Assembly: GCF_900636545.1 (NCBI RefSeq)
Contig: NZ_LR134290.1
Location: 2,170,001 to 2,234,000 of the forward strand
DNA length: 64,000 nt
Source of the DNA: Pseudomonas mendocina
GTDB taxonomy: Bacteria; Pseudomonadota; Gammaproteobacteria; Pseudomonadales; Pseudomonadaceae
Direction of reading: 5' to 3'
Every line of letters begins with the position of its first letter. The first letter of the stretch is position 1. Below the pieces are notes generated by a model that saw only the letters and a program-made list of their open reading frames with translations, had not been told where the DNA came from and made no database searches. Shown here one piece after another: positions 1 through 7,957 of this stretch. The position numbers and the translations under genes are program-made.

Positions 1-486
1 GCGAAAGATGTTCCTGATACCTATTTCGTCTTTATTGGCGGTGGTCGTCTTGATGGGGTGTTGCAAACGATTGCGCAGGAGGCGGGGGTGGCCGATCGTG
101 TTCGCTTTATTTCGACAGTCGCTTTAGCTGAGTTACCTAGCTATACCGCTTCTGCAGACATTGGTGTTCAGCCCATCGAGAATACCTGCTTCAACCACTT
201 CACGACCGATTCCAACAAGCTTTTCGAGTACGTACAGGCAGGGCTGCCTGTCATTGCCTCAGACCTTCCCGAAATCCGCCTCATTGTGCGGCAATACGAT
301 CTTGGTGTATTGGTCAAGCCGGGTGACTCCGCAGCGCTTGTTGAGGCCATTGGCAGGCTTGTTGGCGACAGAGCGCTTCGCCTTCACTATGCCGAGCGTG
401 CGCGTCAGGCATCCAGTCAACTCTCTTGGGAGGCCCAGGAGCATGAGTTGGTGGATCTTTATAAAAAAGTTCTCGGCACTCAATGA
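1..486 (+). CDS. Glycosyltransferase family 4, C-terminal part (5' end outside window)
   Basis: The frame is open from base 1 to the TGA at 484-486, so this is the last 161 codons of a gene that starts upstream. The visible part is the nucleotide-sugar-binding half of a GT-B enzyme. It has a beta strand ending in IGGGR, the segment SKLFEYVQAGLPVIAS typical of GT4 enzymes, and the usual C-terminal helix. Proteins of this kind add a sugar to a growing lipid-linked glycan at the cytoplasmic face. Its position at the start of a locus ending in wbpL-wbpM suggests O-antigen or another surface polysaccharide. The donor and acceptor cannot be read from this fragment. Its stop overlaps the ATG of a 31-codon ORF (ATGA). 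Confidence 0.85.
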   Translation, partial: AKDVPDTYFVFIGGGRLDGVLQTIAQEAGVADRVRFISTVALAELPSYTASADIGVQPIENTCFNHFTTDSNKLFEYVQAGLPVIASDLPEIRLIVRQYDLGVLVKPGDSAALVEAIGRLVGDRALRLHYAERARQASSQLSWEAQEHELVDLYKKVLGTQ

Positions 487-578
487 GTAATTGGCGTGCT
501 TCTCATTCTACTTCGACTTCGAAAAAAGAGAGTAATTTTGAACAACTCTATGCGTGGAACCGAGGGCTGAGCTCATGA
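483..578 (+). CDS. 31-aa ORF joining the glycosyltransferase to the next gene by ATGA overlaps
   Basis: The ATG at 483-485 overlaps the TGA of the glycosyltransferase, and its own TGA at 576-578 overlaps the ATG at 575 of the next gene. Both junctions are therefore ATGA, the classic form for translational coupling. The peptide begins MSNWRASHSTSTSKK and ends NFEQLYAWNRGLSS. It is Ser/Thr-rich, with no membrane segment and no domain I recognise. No good independent ribosome binding site is visible, so translation would depend on ribosomes arriving from the upstream gene. It may be a real small protein, a coupling leader for the membrane protein, or a leftover of a larger deleted gene. Confidence 0.45.
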   Translation: MSNWRASHSTSTSKKESNFEQLYAWNRGLSS

Positions 579-2287
579 TGGCTTCCGTGACGCAGACGTT
601 GCGTTGGGCACTGTCTCTCGGCGCAAAATTTGCGCGCGTTGTGCCAGCGAACACATTAACGATTGTAGGCTTGACCCTGGTTTCGCAAATATCCTCTCTG
701 TTGGCTTTTTTCCTACCGTTGAAAGTCATTATCTTGCTGGGTTCAGAGCGCGTGCCGCGGTATTTTCCCGAGCGTCTGGCTGCGTTGGATTGGGAGATAC
801 TGATTGGTTCTTTATGTTTGGGAACTATAGGTTTTTACTTGCTGCACCTATTGGCAGAAAAGCTGATTCGCAGTATCACCACTCAAGGCGCGCAGCGTCT
901 GCTCTTGCGTAGCCATAAGATGGCGCTATTCGATAATCAAGATGAATTAGCCCGAGATGCTTATTCGCGCTTCTCTCGGGCCTTGGCAAGCGGTGTGTTC
1001 ATCGCTTTTGCCTTGGGAGGCTTGGGTTATTTCTACCCGACGATGTCGGCAGTGTTGTTCGGGTATATGCTGCTGGCTTGGGTAGTGATTTACAGCCTGC
1101 ACACGTGGAGTCAAGGCTTTCGACAGAAGCTTGAGCGGAATCTGGCGAGCGTTCTGGCGATAGCTTCCGGGTTCGGCTTTTTCTTCGCTTTCGGTTACCT
1201 GGTCTGCGATTTCATTCTATGGACTCCGCCTGGAGTTATTGTTGGTATCGTCGCGCTCCTGTTGAGCAGGCAGTTGATGCAGCGTATGGCTGGCATGATA
1301 GGTGATCTTGCCAACCTGAGGCGGCAGCAAAGCAAGCTGGATGCGTTATTTTTCCACGGTAAGGTTCTTTTACCTTCGTCCTCGCACGAGAAGGGCGAGT
1401 TTTTGCGTCTGTTAGACCCTGAGTGTCGCAAAGACTGGGTTCAGTCTTTGCTGCGTGAACACACTGCCTGGCAAGGCGACGACGTGGATATTAGCTGGCA
1501 ACAGACGGGTATCGCGAATGTCGCTGCCTTGGCGATCAAGTTCGGCGCCGAGGGATACCTGATAAAGCTTTATGACGCCAACCGACGCACGCTGGCGCTG
1601 CATGAGTCCGTGCTGGCTTCTGAAGCTCTAACCGATTTGCCGGCATTACGCCTATGTGGTGTAACGAAAGTGGCAGGGCTGCATTGTTTGTTGTATGAGC
1701 AGCCCGACGGCGCTCTCGTAAGCATGTTGGCGGGCAGAAGGCTTCGTAGGCAGTTACTTGCAAGCTTGATGCATGTTCAGCCGAGCAGTGCTCTGATGCA
1801 GCGCTATAAACGTTCACGGCCTTGTCTATGGCAGAGGCTGCATGCTGACAATCTGCAGAAGATGCGGATCGCAACCATCGACACCTCCCAGCGACAGCAG
1901 TTGGATCGCTTTGTAGAGGCTCTGCCAAAACTGATTGAGCTGTTACAGCGTCTACCTGTATGGATATTCACCCCCGATACCGGCTTCGCTAATATTTACC
2001 AGTGTGCAAACTCTGGGCCGGTTCTGCTGAATTGGGGGCGCTGGAGCATGGAGCCGATTGGAGCGGGATGGCCAGTGCTGCGTTTGGGGGATTTGGCCGA
2101 GCTGCTGGGCCAGGCACAGTTGCTACGGAAGGAGTTGCAGGGCCTAGAGGCGTGGCAATTGGAACTCGCCGCACTGTGCGCCGCGATCGAGGCAAGCTGC
2201 AATGCGCAGCGCTATTCAGATGCGATAGCCTTGCTGCCTGCTGTGCTTGAACGTCTCGATGGATACTCGGAGATTGCCCAGGCTTGA
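575..2287 (+). CDS. Polytopic membrane protein with a large, possibly kinase-like cytoplasmic tail
   Basis: I chose the ATG at 575 because GAGGG at 562-566 lies 8 bases upstream; a GTG at 554 is in frame but less likely. The 570-aa product has about five or six hydrophobic segments in its first 260 residues, with spacing that recalls the transmembrane domain of ABC exporters. There is no Walker A or LSGGQ signature. The last 300 residues are soluble. One stretch, with YLIKLYDANRRTLALHES followed by a hinge-like YEQPDGA, vaguely resembles the N-lobe of aminoglycoside-phosphotransferase or protein kinase-like folds. I do not recognise the family. Its place between a glycosyltransferase and cysC suggests a role in making, modifying or exporting the polysaccharide. 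Confidence 0.6.
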   Translation: MMASVTQTLRWALSLGAKFARVVPANTLTIVGLTLVSQISSLLAFFLPLKVIILLGSERVPRYFPERLAALDWEILIGSLCLGTIGFYLLHLLAEKLIRSITTQGAQRLLLRSHKMALFDNQDELARDAYSRFSRALASGVFIAFALGGLGYFYPTMSAVLFGYMLLAWVVIYSLHTWSQGFRQKLERNLASVLAIASGFGFFFAFGYLVCDFILWTPPGVIVGIVALLLSRQLMQRMAGMIGDLANLRRQQSKLDALFFHGKVLLPSSSHEKGEFLRLLDPECRKDWVQSLLREHTAWQGDDVDISWQQTGIANVAALAIKFGAEGYLIKLYDANRRTLALHESVLASEALTDLPALRLCGVTKVAGLHCLLYEQPDGALVSMLAGRRLRRQLLASLMHVQPSSALMQRYKRSRPCLWQRLHADNLQKMRIATIDTSQRQQLDRFVEALPKLIELLQRLPVWIFTPDTGFANIYQCANSGPVLLNWGRWSMEPIGAGWPVLRLGDLAELLGQAQLLRKELQGLEAWQLELAALCAAIEASCNAQRYSDAIALLPAVLERLDGYSEIAQA

Positions 2288-2563
2288 GGTTTTGCTGGGG
2301 CGGCACGGATTTTGTGCTTGCAGCGTCTGGTTGACCGGTTTGTAGGTCTGCGCTTGGTTACTGCTTAGGTTAAAATCCCTCTAGCGTTTTGGCTTGCTGT
2401 GGCTCTGAGTTTGATTACCAGCAACTGGATCGGAGCCGGCAGGCTTTAATCCATTCGAAGAAAGCCTTATGCGAGGTAGGAGCATATCTAGCAAGAGCGC
2501 TTTCAGTAAGCCCAAAAAATCTGGAACGATTTTATTTTTAACGATTGGAAACGACTTCACTAC
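2288..2563. other. AT-richer intergenic stretch before cysC
   Basis: These 276 bases have no supported gene. They are clearly richer in A+T than the flanking genes, especially 2360-2380 and 2505-2560, and probably hold the promoter for the cysC group. I could not match a convincing -35/-10 pair with proper spacing. There is no strong terminator for the preceding gene. Confidence 0.4.
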
Positions 2564-3172
2564 ATGAGCATAAACTCCAACATCGTCTGGCAGACCTACA
2601 AGGTCAACAAGGCGCATCGCTCCGAACAGAAACGTCAGCAGCCATGTGTTCTCTGGTTTACGGGGCTTAGTGGGTCTGGCAAATCGACCCTGGCCAACGC
2701 ATTGGAGCAGAGGTTGTTCGAGCTTAACCATCACACCTATCTACTGGATGGCGATAACGTTCGACATGGGTTGAACAAAGACTTGGGGTTCTCCGATCAG
2801 GACCGGCAGGAGAACATTCGCCGTATAGGAGAGCTTTCAGCCCTGTTTGTCGATGCCGGAATGCTGGTGTTGGCCGCCTTCATCTCGCCGTTTCGCGCTG
2901 AGCGAGAAATGGTTCGAGAGCTCGTTGGCCCTGGCGAGTTCGTGGAAGTCTACGTGGCTACGCCGTTGAGCACTTGTGAATTGCGCGACCCCAAAGGGCT
3001 ATACAAGAAAGCTCGCGCGGGGGAGATCCGTAATTTTACTGGCATCGACTCGGATTACGAGGTGCCTGAAAACCCTGAGCTGTCGATTGATACTTCTGTG
3101 CTTGACCTTGATGAGGCGGTGATGAAAATCGTCGAGTTTCTCAAGAGTCGCAGCATCTTGAAGGAAGTTTGA
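2564..3172 (+). CDS. cysC: Adenylyl-sulfate (APS) kinase
   Basis: The 202-aa product is a full-length stand-alone APS kinase, which phosphorylates APS to PAPS with ATP. The P-loop GLSGSGKST lies at residues 34-42. It is followed by the APS-binding segment [16 protein letters not shown], by FISPFRAER, and by [10 protein letters not shown] with FTGIDSDYE, all hallmarks of CysC. Pseudomonads usually make PAPS for cysteine synthesis with a fused CysNC protein, and no cysD/cysN is seen here. A separate cysC in a polysaccharide locus therefore points to a PAPS supply for sulfotransfer. The stop is one base from the next ATG, so it is co-transcribed with the DHH gene. Confidence 0.95.
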   Translation: MSINSNIVWQTYKVNKAHRSEQKRQQPCVLWFTGLSGSGKSTLANALEQRLFELNHHTYLLDGDNVRHGLNKDLGFSDQDRQENIRRIGELSALFVDAGMLVLAAFISPFRAEREMVRELVGPGEFVEVYVATPLSTCELRDPKGLYKKARAGEIRNFTGIDSDYEVPENPELSIDTSVLDLDEAVMKIVEFLKSRSILKEV

Positions 3173-3173
3173 G

Positions 3174-4133
3174 ATGCAAAGTTATGATGTATTCAATGGA
3201 GACGCTGACGGTATTTGCGCGCTAATACAGTTGCGTTTGGCCGAGCCGCGAGAGTCGGTTCTCGTTACGGGGGTTAAGCGCGATATAAGCCTCTTGCGCC
3301 AGTTACCGTTGGGTCATGCGCTGGATGTGACAGCGCTAGATATAAGTCTGGACAAGAATCGCGAAGCACTCGAAGCGTTGTTGCTGGCCGGTAGCCGTAT
3401 TTTTTATTGCGATCATCATTATCCAGGTGAGGAAATACCCTCTCACCCCGCTTTTACTGCATTGATTGATACGGGATCCTCTACTTGCACTAGCTTGCTG
3501 GTAGACCAACATTTGAAAGGGCGCTTTCACCATTGGGCCATTGTTGCTGCATTTGGTGACAATCTTAACGCGGTGGCCGAGAAATTATCAGCTGAGGCTG
3601 GCTTGAGTTCAGCGCAGGCGCAGTCGCTACAGCATCTGGGCATCTGTGTGAACTATAACGGTTACGGTGCCGCTCTACCTGATCTTCACTACCATCCAGC
3701 CGATCTGTTCCAAGCCCTTTTGCCTTTCTCCGATCCTCTAATGTTGATGGCAGAGCAGCCAGAAGTGTGGCGCAACTTAAGTGCAGGATACGCTGAGGAT
3801 ATGAGTAAGGGGTTAGCATGTCCGGCGTTGCATCATTGTAATTCGGCATTGGTCGTTGTACTGCCTGACGAGGCGTGGGCTCGTAGGGTGAGTGGTGTGC
3901 TGGGTAATGAGCTGGCAAATCGCAATCCCGATCAGGCTTGTGCGGTGGTGACTGAGGCAGGCGGTGAGCATGTTCAGGTCAGCATACGTGCTCCGTTGAA
4001 TAATCGAAAAGGTGCCGATGATTTGGCTCGCCGCTTCCCCACTGGCGGTGGGCGGCAAGCTGCTGCCGGTATTAATGAGCTTCCGTATGCTCAGCTAGAG
4101 GATTTCGTGGCAGCAATGGCGCAGCAGTGGTGA
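3174..4133 (+). CDS. DHH/DHHA1-family phosphoesterase, possible PAP phosphatase
   Basis: The 319-aa protein shows the DHH superfamily metal-binding motifs in order: NGDADG at residues 8-13, an aspartate at 56 (ALDIS), CDHH at 79-82, and IDTGSST near 98-104. A C-terminal GGGRQAAAG matches the DHHA1 substrate-binding motif. Relatives include NrnA, which hydrolyses nano-RNA and also 3'-phosphoadenosine 5'-phosphate (PAP), the by-product of PAPS-dependent sulfotransfer. The gene follows cysC after one base, with GGAAG as a probable ribosome binding site in the end of cysC. From that context I infer that it removes PAP. The family could equally act on another phosphodiester, and the substrate is unproven. 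Confidence 0.8.
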   Translation: MQSYDVFNGDADGICALIQLRLAEPRESVLVTGVKRDISLLRQLPLGHALDVTALDISLDKNREALEALLLAGSRIFYCDHHYPGEEIPSHPAFTALIDTGSSTCTSLLVDQHLKGRFHHWAIVAAFGDNLNAVAEKLSAEAGLSSAQAQSLQHLGICVNYNGYGAALPDLHYHPADLFQALLPFSDPLMLMAEQPEVWRNLSAGYAEDMSKGLACPALHHCNSALVVVLPDEAWARRVSGVLGNELANRNPDQACAVVTEAGGEHVQVSIRAPLNNRKGADDLARRFPTGGGRQAAAGINELPYAQLEDFVAAMAQQW

Positions 4134-4206
4134 TAGCTTGCAGGTGACGTGCTAAGTAAGTACGTGGTGATTTCGCTGCGTATTCAGCTTTTATTTCAAG
4201 ACAGCG

Positions 4207-4240
4207 CCCCACCTCCTCGAGGTGGGGTTCTGCTTTTTTG
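4207..4240 (+). terminator. Rho-independent terminator after the DHH gene
   Basis: A perfect 9-bp stem, CCCCACCTC at 4207-4215 and GAGGTGGGG at 4219-4227, with a 3-base loop is followed by a T-rich tail containing six Ts in a row. It lies between the DHH gene and the permease and so separates them, or acts as a partial attenuator. The hairpin also shows that the GTG at 4222 is not the permease start. Confidence 0.75.
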
Positions 4241-4266
4241 CTTGTAGATACTCAAGTGGGTGGTTT

Positions 4267-6033
4267 GTGAGCTTGGATGCGTTTTTTACATTGTTTGTAG
4301 TTGCCAGTGTTTTGCTGGCTCTAGCTATTACAAAGCTGTCGGCAGATCTCGTCCTGCTGAGTGCCATGACGTGCTTACTTGCCACTGGCATCTTGACGCC
4401 GGCACAAGCGTTGGCAGGATTTTCCAATACCGGCGTGATCACTATTGCTACTTTGTATGTGGTTGCCGCGGGTCTTAAGGAGACTGGTGCCGTGCAGTGG
4501 ATATCTGCACGGTTACTGGGGCAGCCGCATTCAGTGCAGGGTGCGCTGGGGCGTATGCTGTTGCCGGTCGGCATTTTGAGTGCGTTTATGAACAATACCA
4601 CCGTTGTAGCTATGTTTATACCTGCTATTCAAGATTGGTCTCAGCGCCTGGCAATTCCCGCGTCCAAATTACTATTACCACTTAGTTATGCCACTATCTT
4701 GGGAGGCACTTGCACACTGATTGGTACTAGTACCAATCTTGTAGTAAACGGTCTATTGCAAAGCCAAACAGGAACCCACCTGGGGCTATTTGATGTGGCC
4801 TTGGTTGGGGTGCCGATCCTGCTTGCCGGTACCGTATTTATGATGCTATTCGCCGGCAAGATTTTGCCCAGTCGTGATGGTGTGCAGGAGCAACTCGATC
4901 AGGCTCGAGAGTATGGGGTGGAGGTTGAGGTTGAGGGCTCGGGTCCTTTGCCAGGCAAGACCATCGCTCAGGCTGGTTTGCGTAACCTGATGTATGGCTA
5001 CTTGGCCGAGATTGAGCGCAATGGCGACTTGATTACTGCTGTGGAGCCTAATCGTACCCTGCAGGGGGGCGATAAACTTTACTTCATTGGTGCTCCGGAG
5101 TGTGCAAGTGAACTGCGCCGAATACAGGGCCTGAAGCCGGCCAGTGGTAGTATTCATAAGCTGGATGTAGCCAATCATCAGCGTTGCCTGGTCGAGGTTG
5201 TGTTGAGTGCTGAATTTCCGGCTCTTGGTAAAACTATACGTGAATCACGTTTTCGCACTTGTTTCAATGCTGTTGTCCTGTCCGTATCTCGTGAGGGTAA
5301 TCGGCTCCCAGGAAAACTGGGTAGCATCGAATTGCAGGCAGGTGACACGCTTCTGTTGGAAGCCAGCCATGAGTTTGTCGAGCAATATCGTTTTCGCCGA
5401 GATTTCCTTTTGCTCAGTGCGTTGAACGATTCGACTCCGCCTGATTTCTCCAAGGCTCCTTTGGCCTTGGGGATTCTATTGAGCATGGTGTTACTATCAG
5501 CGCTGGGCGTTTTGCCATTACTGGAGGCTGCGCTTATCGCAGCAGGAGCCATGGTAACCTGCCGCTGTATTACGGCGAGCAAAGCGAGGCAGCATATTGA
5601 TCTACCCGTTATTGTGGTGATCGCGGCGTCATTCGCTTTGGGTAATGCTATGACTGTAACGGGGGCGGCAGCAGATATTGCGCGCTTTGTATTTTCGGGT
5701 GACCAGGTGTCACCATGGATTGCATTGCTAGGTGTTTATCTACTGACTGTTTTTTTTACCGAGCTGATTACAAATAATGCTGCAGCTGTTTTGATGTTTC
5801 CTGTGGGGATGGCTGTGTCGGAGCAGTTGGGCGTGTCGTTTTTACCGTTTGTGATTGCAATTATGTTTGCGGCATCGGCAAGCTTTTTGACTCCTATCGG
5901 CTATCAAACGAATCTTATGGTTTATGGTCCGGGGCGTTATAAATTTTCGGACTATTTCAGGCTTGGGCTTCCTGTAAGCTTTTTGGTTGCGATAATTGTC
6001 GTGCTTCTAGTGCCTATGATATGGATTTTTTAG
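4267..6033 (+). CDS. SLC13-type permease with two central TrkA_C (RCK_C) domains, probable sulfate/anion importer
   Basis: I take GTG at 4267 (product MSLDAFFTLF...) as the start because the frame upstream runs into the terminator hairpin; no strong ribosome binding site is visible, so this is moderate. The 588-aa product has a hydrophobic N-terminal half with the signatures MNNTTVVAMF and GTSTNLV. A hydrophilic middle (about residues 200-390) contains two TrkA_C-like regulatory units, and the hydrophobic C-terminal half has ITNNAAAVLMFP and TPIGYQTNLMVYGPG. This is the layout of the SLC13/DASS group, which includes sulfate and dicarboxylate transporters. Next to cysC and a possible PAP phosphatase, sulfate uptake is the natural inference. 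Confidence 0.85.
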   Translation: MSLDAFFTLFVVASVLLALAITKLSADLVLLSAMTCLLATGILTPAQALAGFSNTGVITIATLYVVAAGLKETGAVQWISARLLGQPHSVQGALGRMLLPVGILSAFMNNTTVVAMFIPAIQDWSQRLAIPASKLLLPLSYATILGGTCTLIGTSTNLVVNGLLQSQTGTHLGLFDVALVGVPILLAGTVFMMLFAGKILPSRDGVQEQLDQAREYGVEVEVEGSGPLPGKTIAQAGLRNLMYGYLAEIERNGDLITAVEPNRTLQGGDKLYFIGAPECASELRRIQGLKPASGSIHKLDVANHQRCLVEVVLSAEFPALGKTIRESRFRTCFNAVVLSVSREGNRLPGKLGSIELQAGDTLLLEASHEFVEQYRFRRDFLLLSALNDSTPPDFSKAPLALGILLSMVLLSALGVLPLLEAALIAAGAMVTCRCITASKARQHIDLPVIVVIAASFALGNAMTVTGAAADIARFVFSGDQVSPWIALLGVYLLTVFFTELITNNAAAVLMFPVGMAVSEQLGVSFLPFVIAIMFAASASFLTPIGYQTNLMVYGPGRYKFSDYFRLGLPVSFLVAIIVVLLVPMIWIF

Positions 6034-6124
6034 GGGAGGCTTTGTTTGGATTTATGATGCGCTCTAAAAATAGTTGGCTAATGTAAGCCCTTCTGTCGAT
6101 TTCTGGTTATTTATAGGGGTAAGT

Positions 6125-6571
6125 ATGAGGAATAGTGGAGTAATTGTGTGTTTTTTTTCGGCGCTGCTTGCTGGTTGTGGCGAGGATATTGAGAGGCCGC
6201 AAGATCGGTCAGCCGATAATAACAGGCCTGTGCCTGTCCGTGAGTTTGTTAAAAATGCTATTAACTTGGATCGCGATGGGGCACTTGTCTTTGAAGGTCG
6301 TATTGTGCGATACGATCTGATCCGTAATGAGCGAGGTACATTTGATCGTTATGTGGTCGAGTCGCCAAAATCTTTGATGGGGCTGGAAGCTGCAGTTTTT
6401 CATGATCTAGCTCGCAAGGGATATACCCGCCGTGTTAGGCAAGAAACACCTAAGCGATTTTTGGTACACTATCTACAAAAGGGCATGAAAACGGTTATTG
6501 CAGATTATCGTGCAAAAGATGGTTCCAACACACTGCAGCGCCTCGTTATTACTGTGCGAGCTGATGACTGA
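6125..6571 (+). CDS. Hypothetical lipoprotein
   Basis: The start is ATG at 6125, with AGGGG at 6115-6119 as ribosome binding site; an earlier in-frame start at 6074 would bury the signal peptide. The 148-aa product begins with a short hydrophobic signal ending in the lipobox LLAGC, with the lipidated Cys near residue 18. The mature part is hydrophilic and mixed alpha/beta, with no domain I recognise. The gene is AT-rich compared with the core genes. It follows the permease by about 90 bases and precedes a glycosyltransferase, so it is part of the variable polysaccharide island. Confidence 0.75.
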   Translation: MRNSGVIVCFFSALLAGCGEDIERPQDRSADNNRPVPVREFVKNAINLDRDGALVFEGRIVRYDLIRNERGTFDRYVVESPKSLMGLEAAVFHDLARKGYTRRVRQETPKRFLVHYLQKGMKTVIADYRAKDGSNTLQRLVITVRADD

Positions 6572-6581
6572 TTCGAGGTGC

Positions 6582-6770
6582 ATGCTATATGAAAATTTTT
6601 ACATTAGATGTATTGCGCTAATTATGGTTTCGTTTTTTTTTAGTGCTTGTTTTGGTTTTTATAGTGGGCTTTATATGGCCGTTGTTACGTGCGGCGTTGA
6701 GGCTGGATATCCGGACTTGGTATATGTTGCTCAATATCTACCAAGTATCACTGCTGTCAGAGTCATATGA
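6582..6770 (+). CDS. Possible 62-aa membrane peptide, ATGA-overlapped with the next gene, or gene remnant
   Basis: An ORF from ATG 6582 to TGA 6768-6770 encodes 62 residues with one strongly hydrophobic stretch (IALIMVSFFFSACFGFYSG). Its stop overlaps the ATG of the next glycosyltransferase as ATGA. The nearby GAGG at 6575-6578 is only 3 bases from this ATG. It is better spaced for ATG 6589 in another frame, but that frame stops after 10 codons and then reopens as another hydrophobic sequence reaching 6837. The AT-rich composition and the two competing frames suggest either a real small membrane protein or a frameshifted remnant. Confidence is low. Confidence 0.3.
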   Translation: MLYENFYIRCIALIMVSFFFSACFGFYSGLYMAVVTCGVEAGYPDLVYVAQYLPSITAVRVI

Positions 6771-7957
6771 CCTGCCGAATTCTGTTGTTGACGTTCTTCT
6801 ACCCGCCAGATCTTTCGGCTGGGTCTTTTCGGGCTAGCGCGCTTGTTGAGCGGCTCCAGCGCTACGAAGATGCTGGTGTCCAGCTTGATGTGCTGACGAC
6901 TCAGCCCAATCGTTACACCGACCATAGTGTCGAGGCTGTATCGATGGAGGAGTTGCCCGGGCTGCGAATAAAGCGTGTACGTTTGCCGATGATACGCCAA
7001 GGTTTTGTTGGTCAGGCGCTGTCATTCGTACGTTACGCCCGGAAGGTTCATCGTCTTACTTCAAGCCAGGAATACGACATAGTGGTGGCGACATCGTCTC
7101 GCCTTATGACTGCTGCACTCGGTGCCTGGGTCGCCTATCGCCGGCGATCATATCTGTACCTGGACATTCGCGATATTTTCGTCGAAAGCCTGCCGCTACT
7201 TTTTCGTTACCCGCTCGGAAGCTTTCTGGGGCTTGTGTTTGGTGCTGTCGAGCGCTGGACCGTAGGCCGGGCGGATCGCGTCAACCTGGTTTCAAGGGGG
7301 TTTCTTGAATATTTCCAGCGACGTTACCCTGGGCGGGCTTTCTCCCTTTTTTCCAATGGAGTAGATGACGCGTTTGTGAATCTCGCGGCTACTGCCAGGG
7401 GAAGTGCACGTGAAGCTGTCGAGCCGATACAGGTGCTGTATGCCGGTAATCTGGGGGACGGGCAGGGCATGCACCTGATCCTGCCTGAACTCGCGCGGCG
7501 CCTGGGGCCAAGGGTTCGGTTCCGTATCGTGGGGGCGGGTGGGCGTCTTGATGTGTTGCGTGATTATCTTCAAACCAGTGATCTGGACAATGTGGAGTTG
7601 TTGCCGCCTGTCGCAAGAGAGGATCTATTAGAATTGTATCGGGGGTGCGACGTTCTCTTCTTGCACCTCAATGATTATCCCGCATTCAAGCGAGTGCTGC
7701 CTTCTAAACTGTTCGAGTATGCCGCGACCGGTAAACCCATCTGGGCCGGAGTCGCGGGCTATGCAGCAGAGTTTATCGCCGCCGAGCTGACCAATACCGC
7801 AGTGTTTGCGCCTTGCGACGCAGAGGCCGCGCTTGAAAGTTTCGAGCGACTGGAGCTTGGGCTGACTGATCGCGCTGCGTTTGTCCAGCGCTATGCGCGT
7901 CAGCGCATCATGGACGAGATGGCGCAGGACATACTGCAATTGCTGGAGCCGGCCTGA
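6767..7957 (+). CDS. Glycosyltransferase family 4
   Basis: The 396-aa product is a complete GT-B glycosyltransferase. The N-terminal domain begins RILLLTFFYPPDLSAG, a strand and loop typical of WbuB-like enzymes acting on deoxy-aminosugars. The C-terminal domain has VLYAGNLGDGQGM near residue 225, FRIVGAGG, and PSKLFEYAATGKPIWAG near 310-325, which bind the nucleotide sugar. It works on the cytoplasmic face of the inner membrane. Its stop overlaps the next ATG (TGATG), and with the reductase, wbpL and wbpM it forms a tight operon. It probably adds the second sugar to the WbpL product, but donor and linkage are not readable. Confidence 0.88.
   Translation: MTCRILLLTFFYPPDLSAGSFRASALVERLQRYEDAGVQLDVLTTQPNRYTDHSVEAVSMEELPGLRIKRVRLPMIRQGFVGQALSFVRYARKVHRLTSSQEYDIVVATSSRLMTAALGAWVAYRRRSYLYLDIRDIFVESLPLLFRYPLGSFLGLVFGAVERWTVGRADRVNLVSRGFLEYFQRRYPGRAFSLFSNGVDDAFVNLAATARGSAREAVEPIQVLYAGNLGDGQGMHLILPELARRLGPRVRFRIVGAGGRLDVLRDYLQTSDLDNVELLPPVAREDLLELYRGCDVLFLHLNDYPAFKRVLPSKLFEYAATGKPIWAGVAGYAAEFIAAELTNTAVFAPCDAEAALESFERLELGLTDRAAFVQRYARQRIMDEMAQDILQLLEPA

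Noticed and set aside
2354..2376. Sigma-70 promoter before cysC (TTGGTT and TAAAAT)
   Set aside because: The two boxes are only 11 bases apart, too close for a normal promoter.
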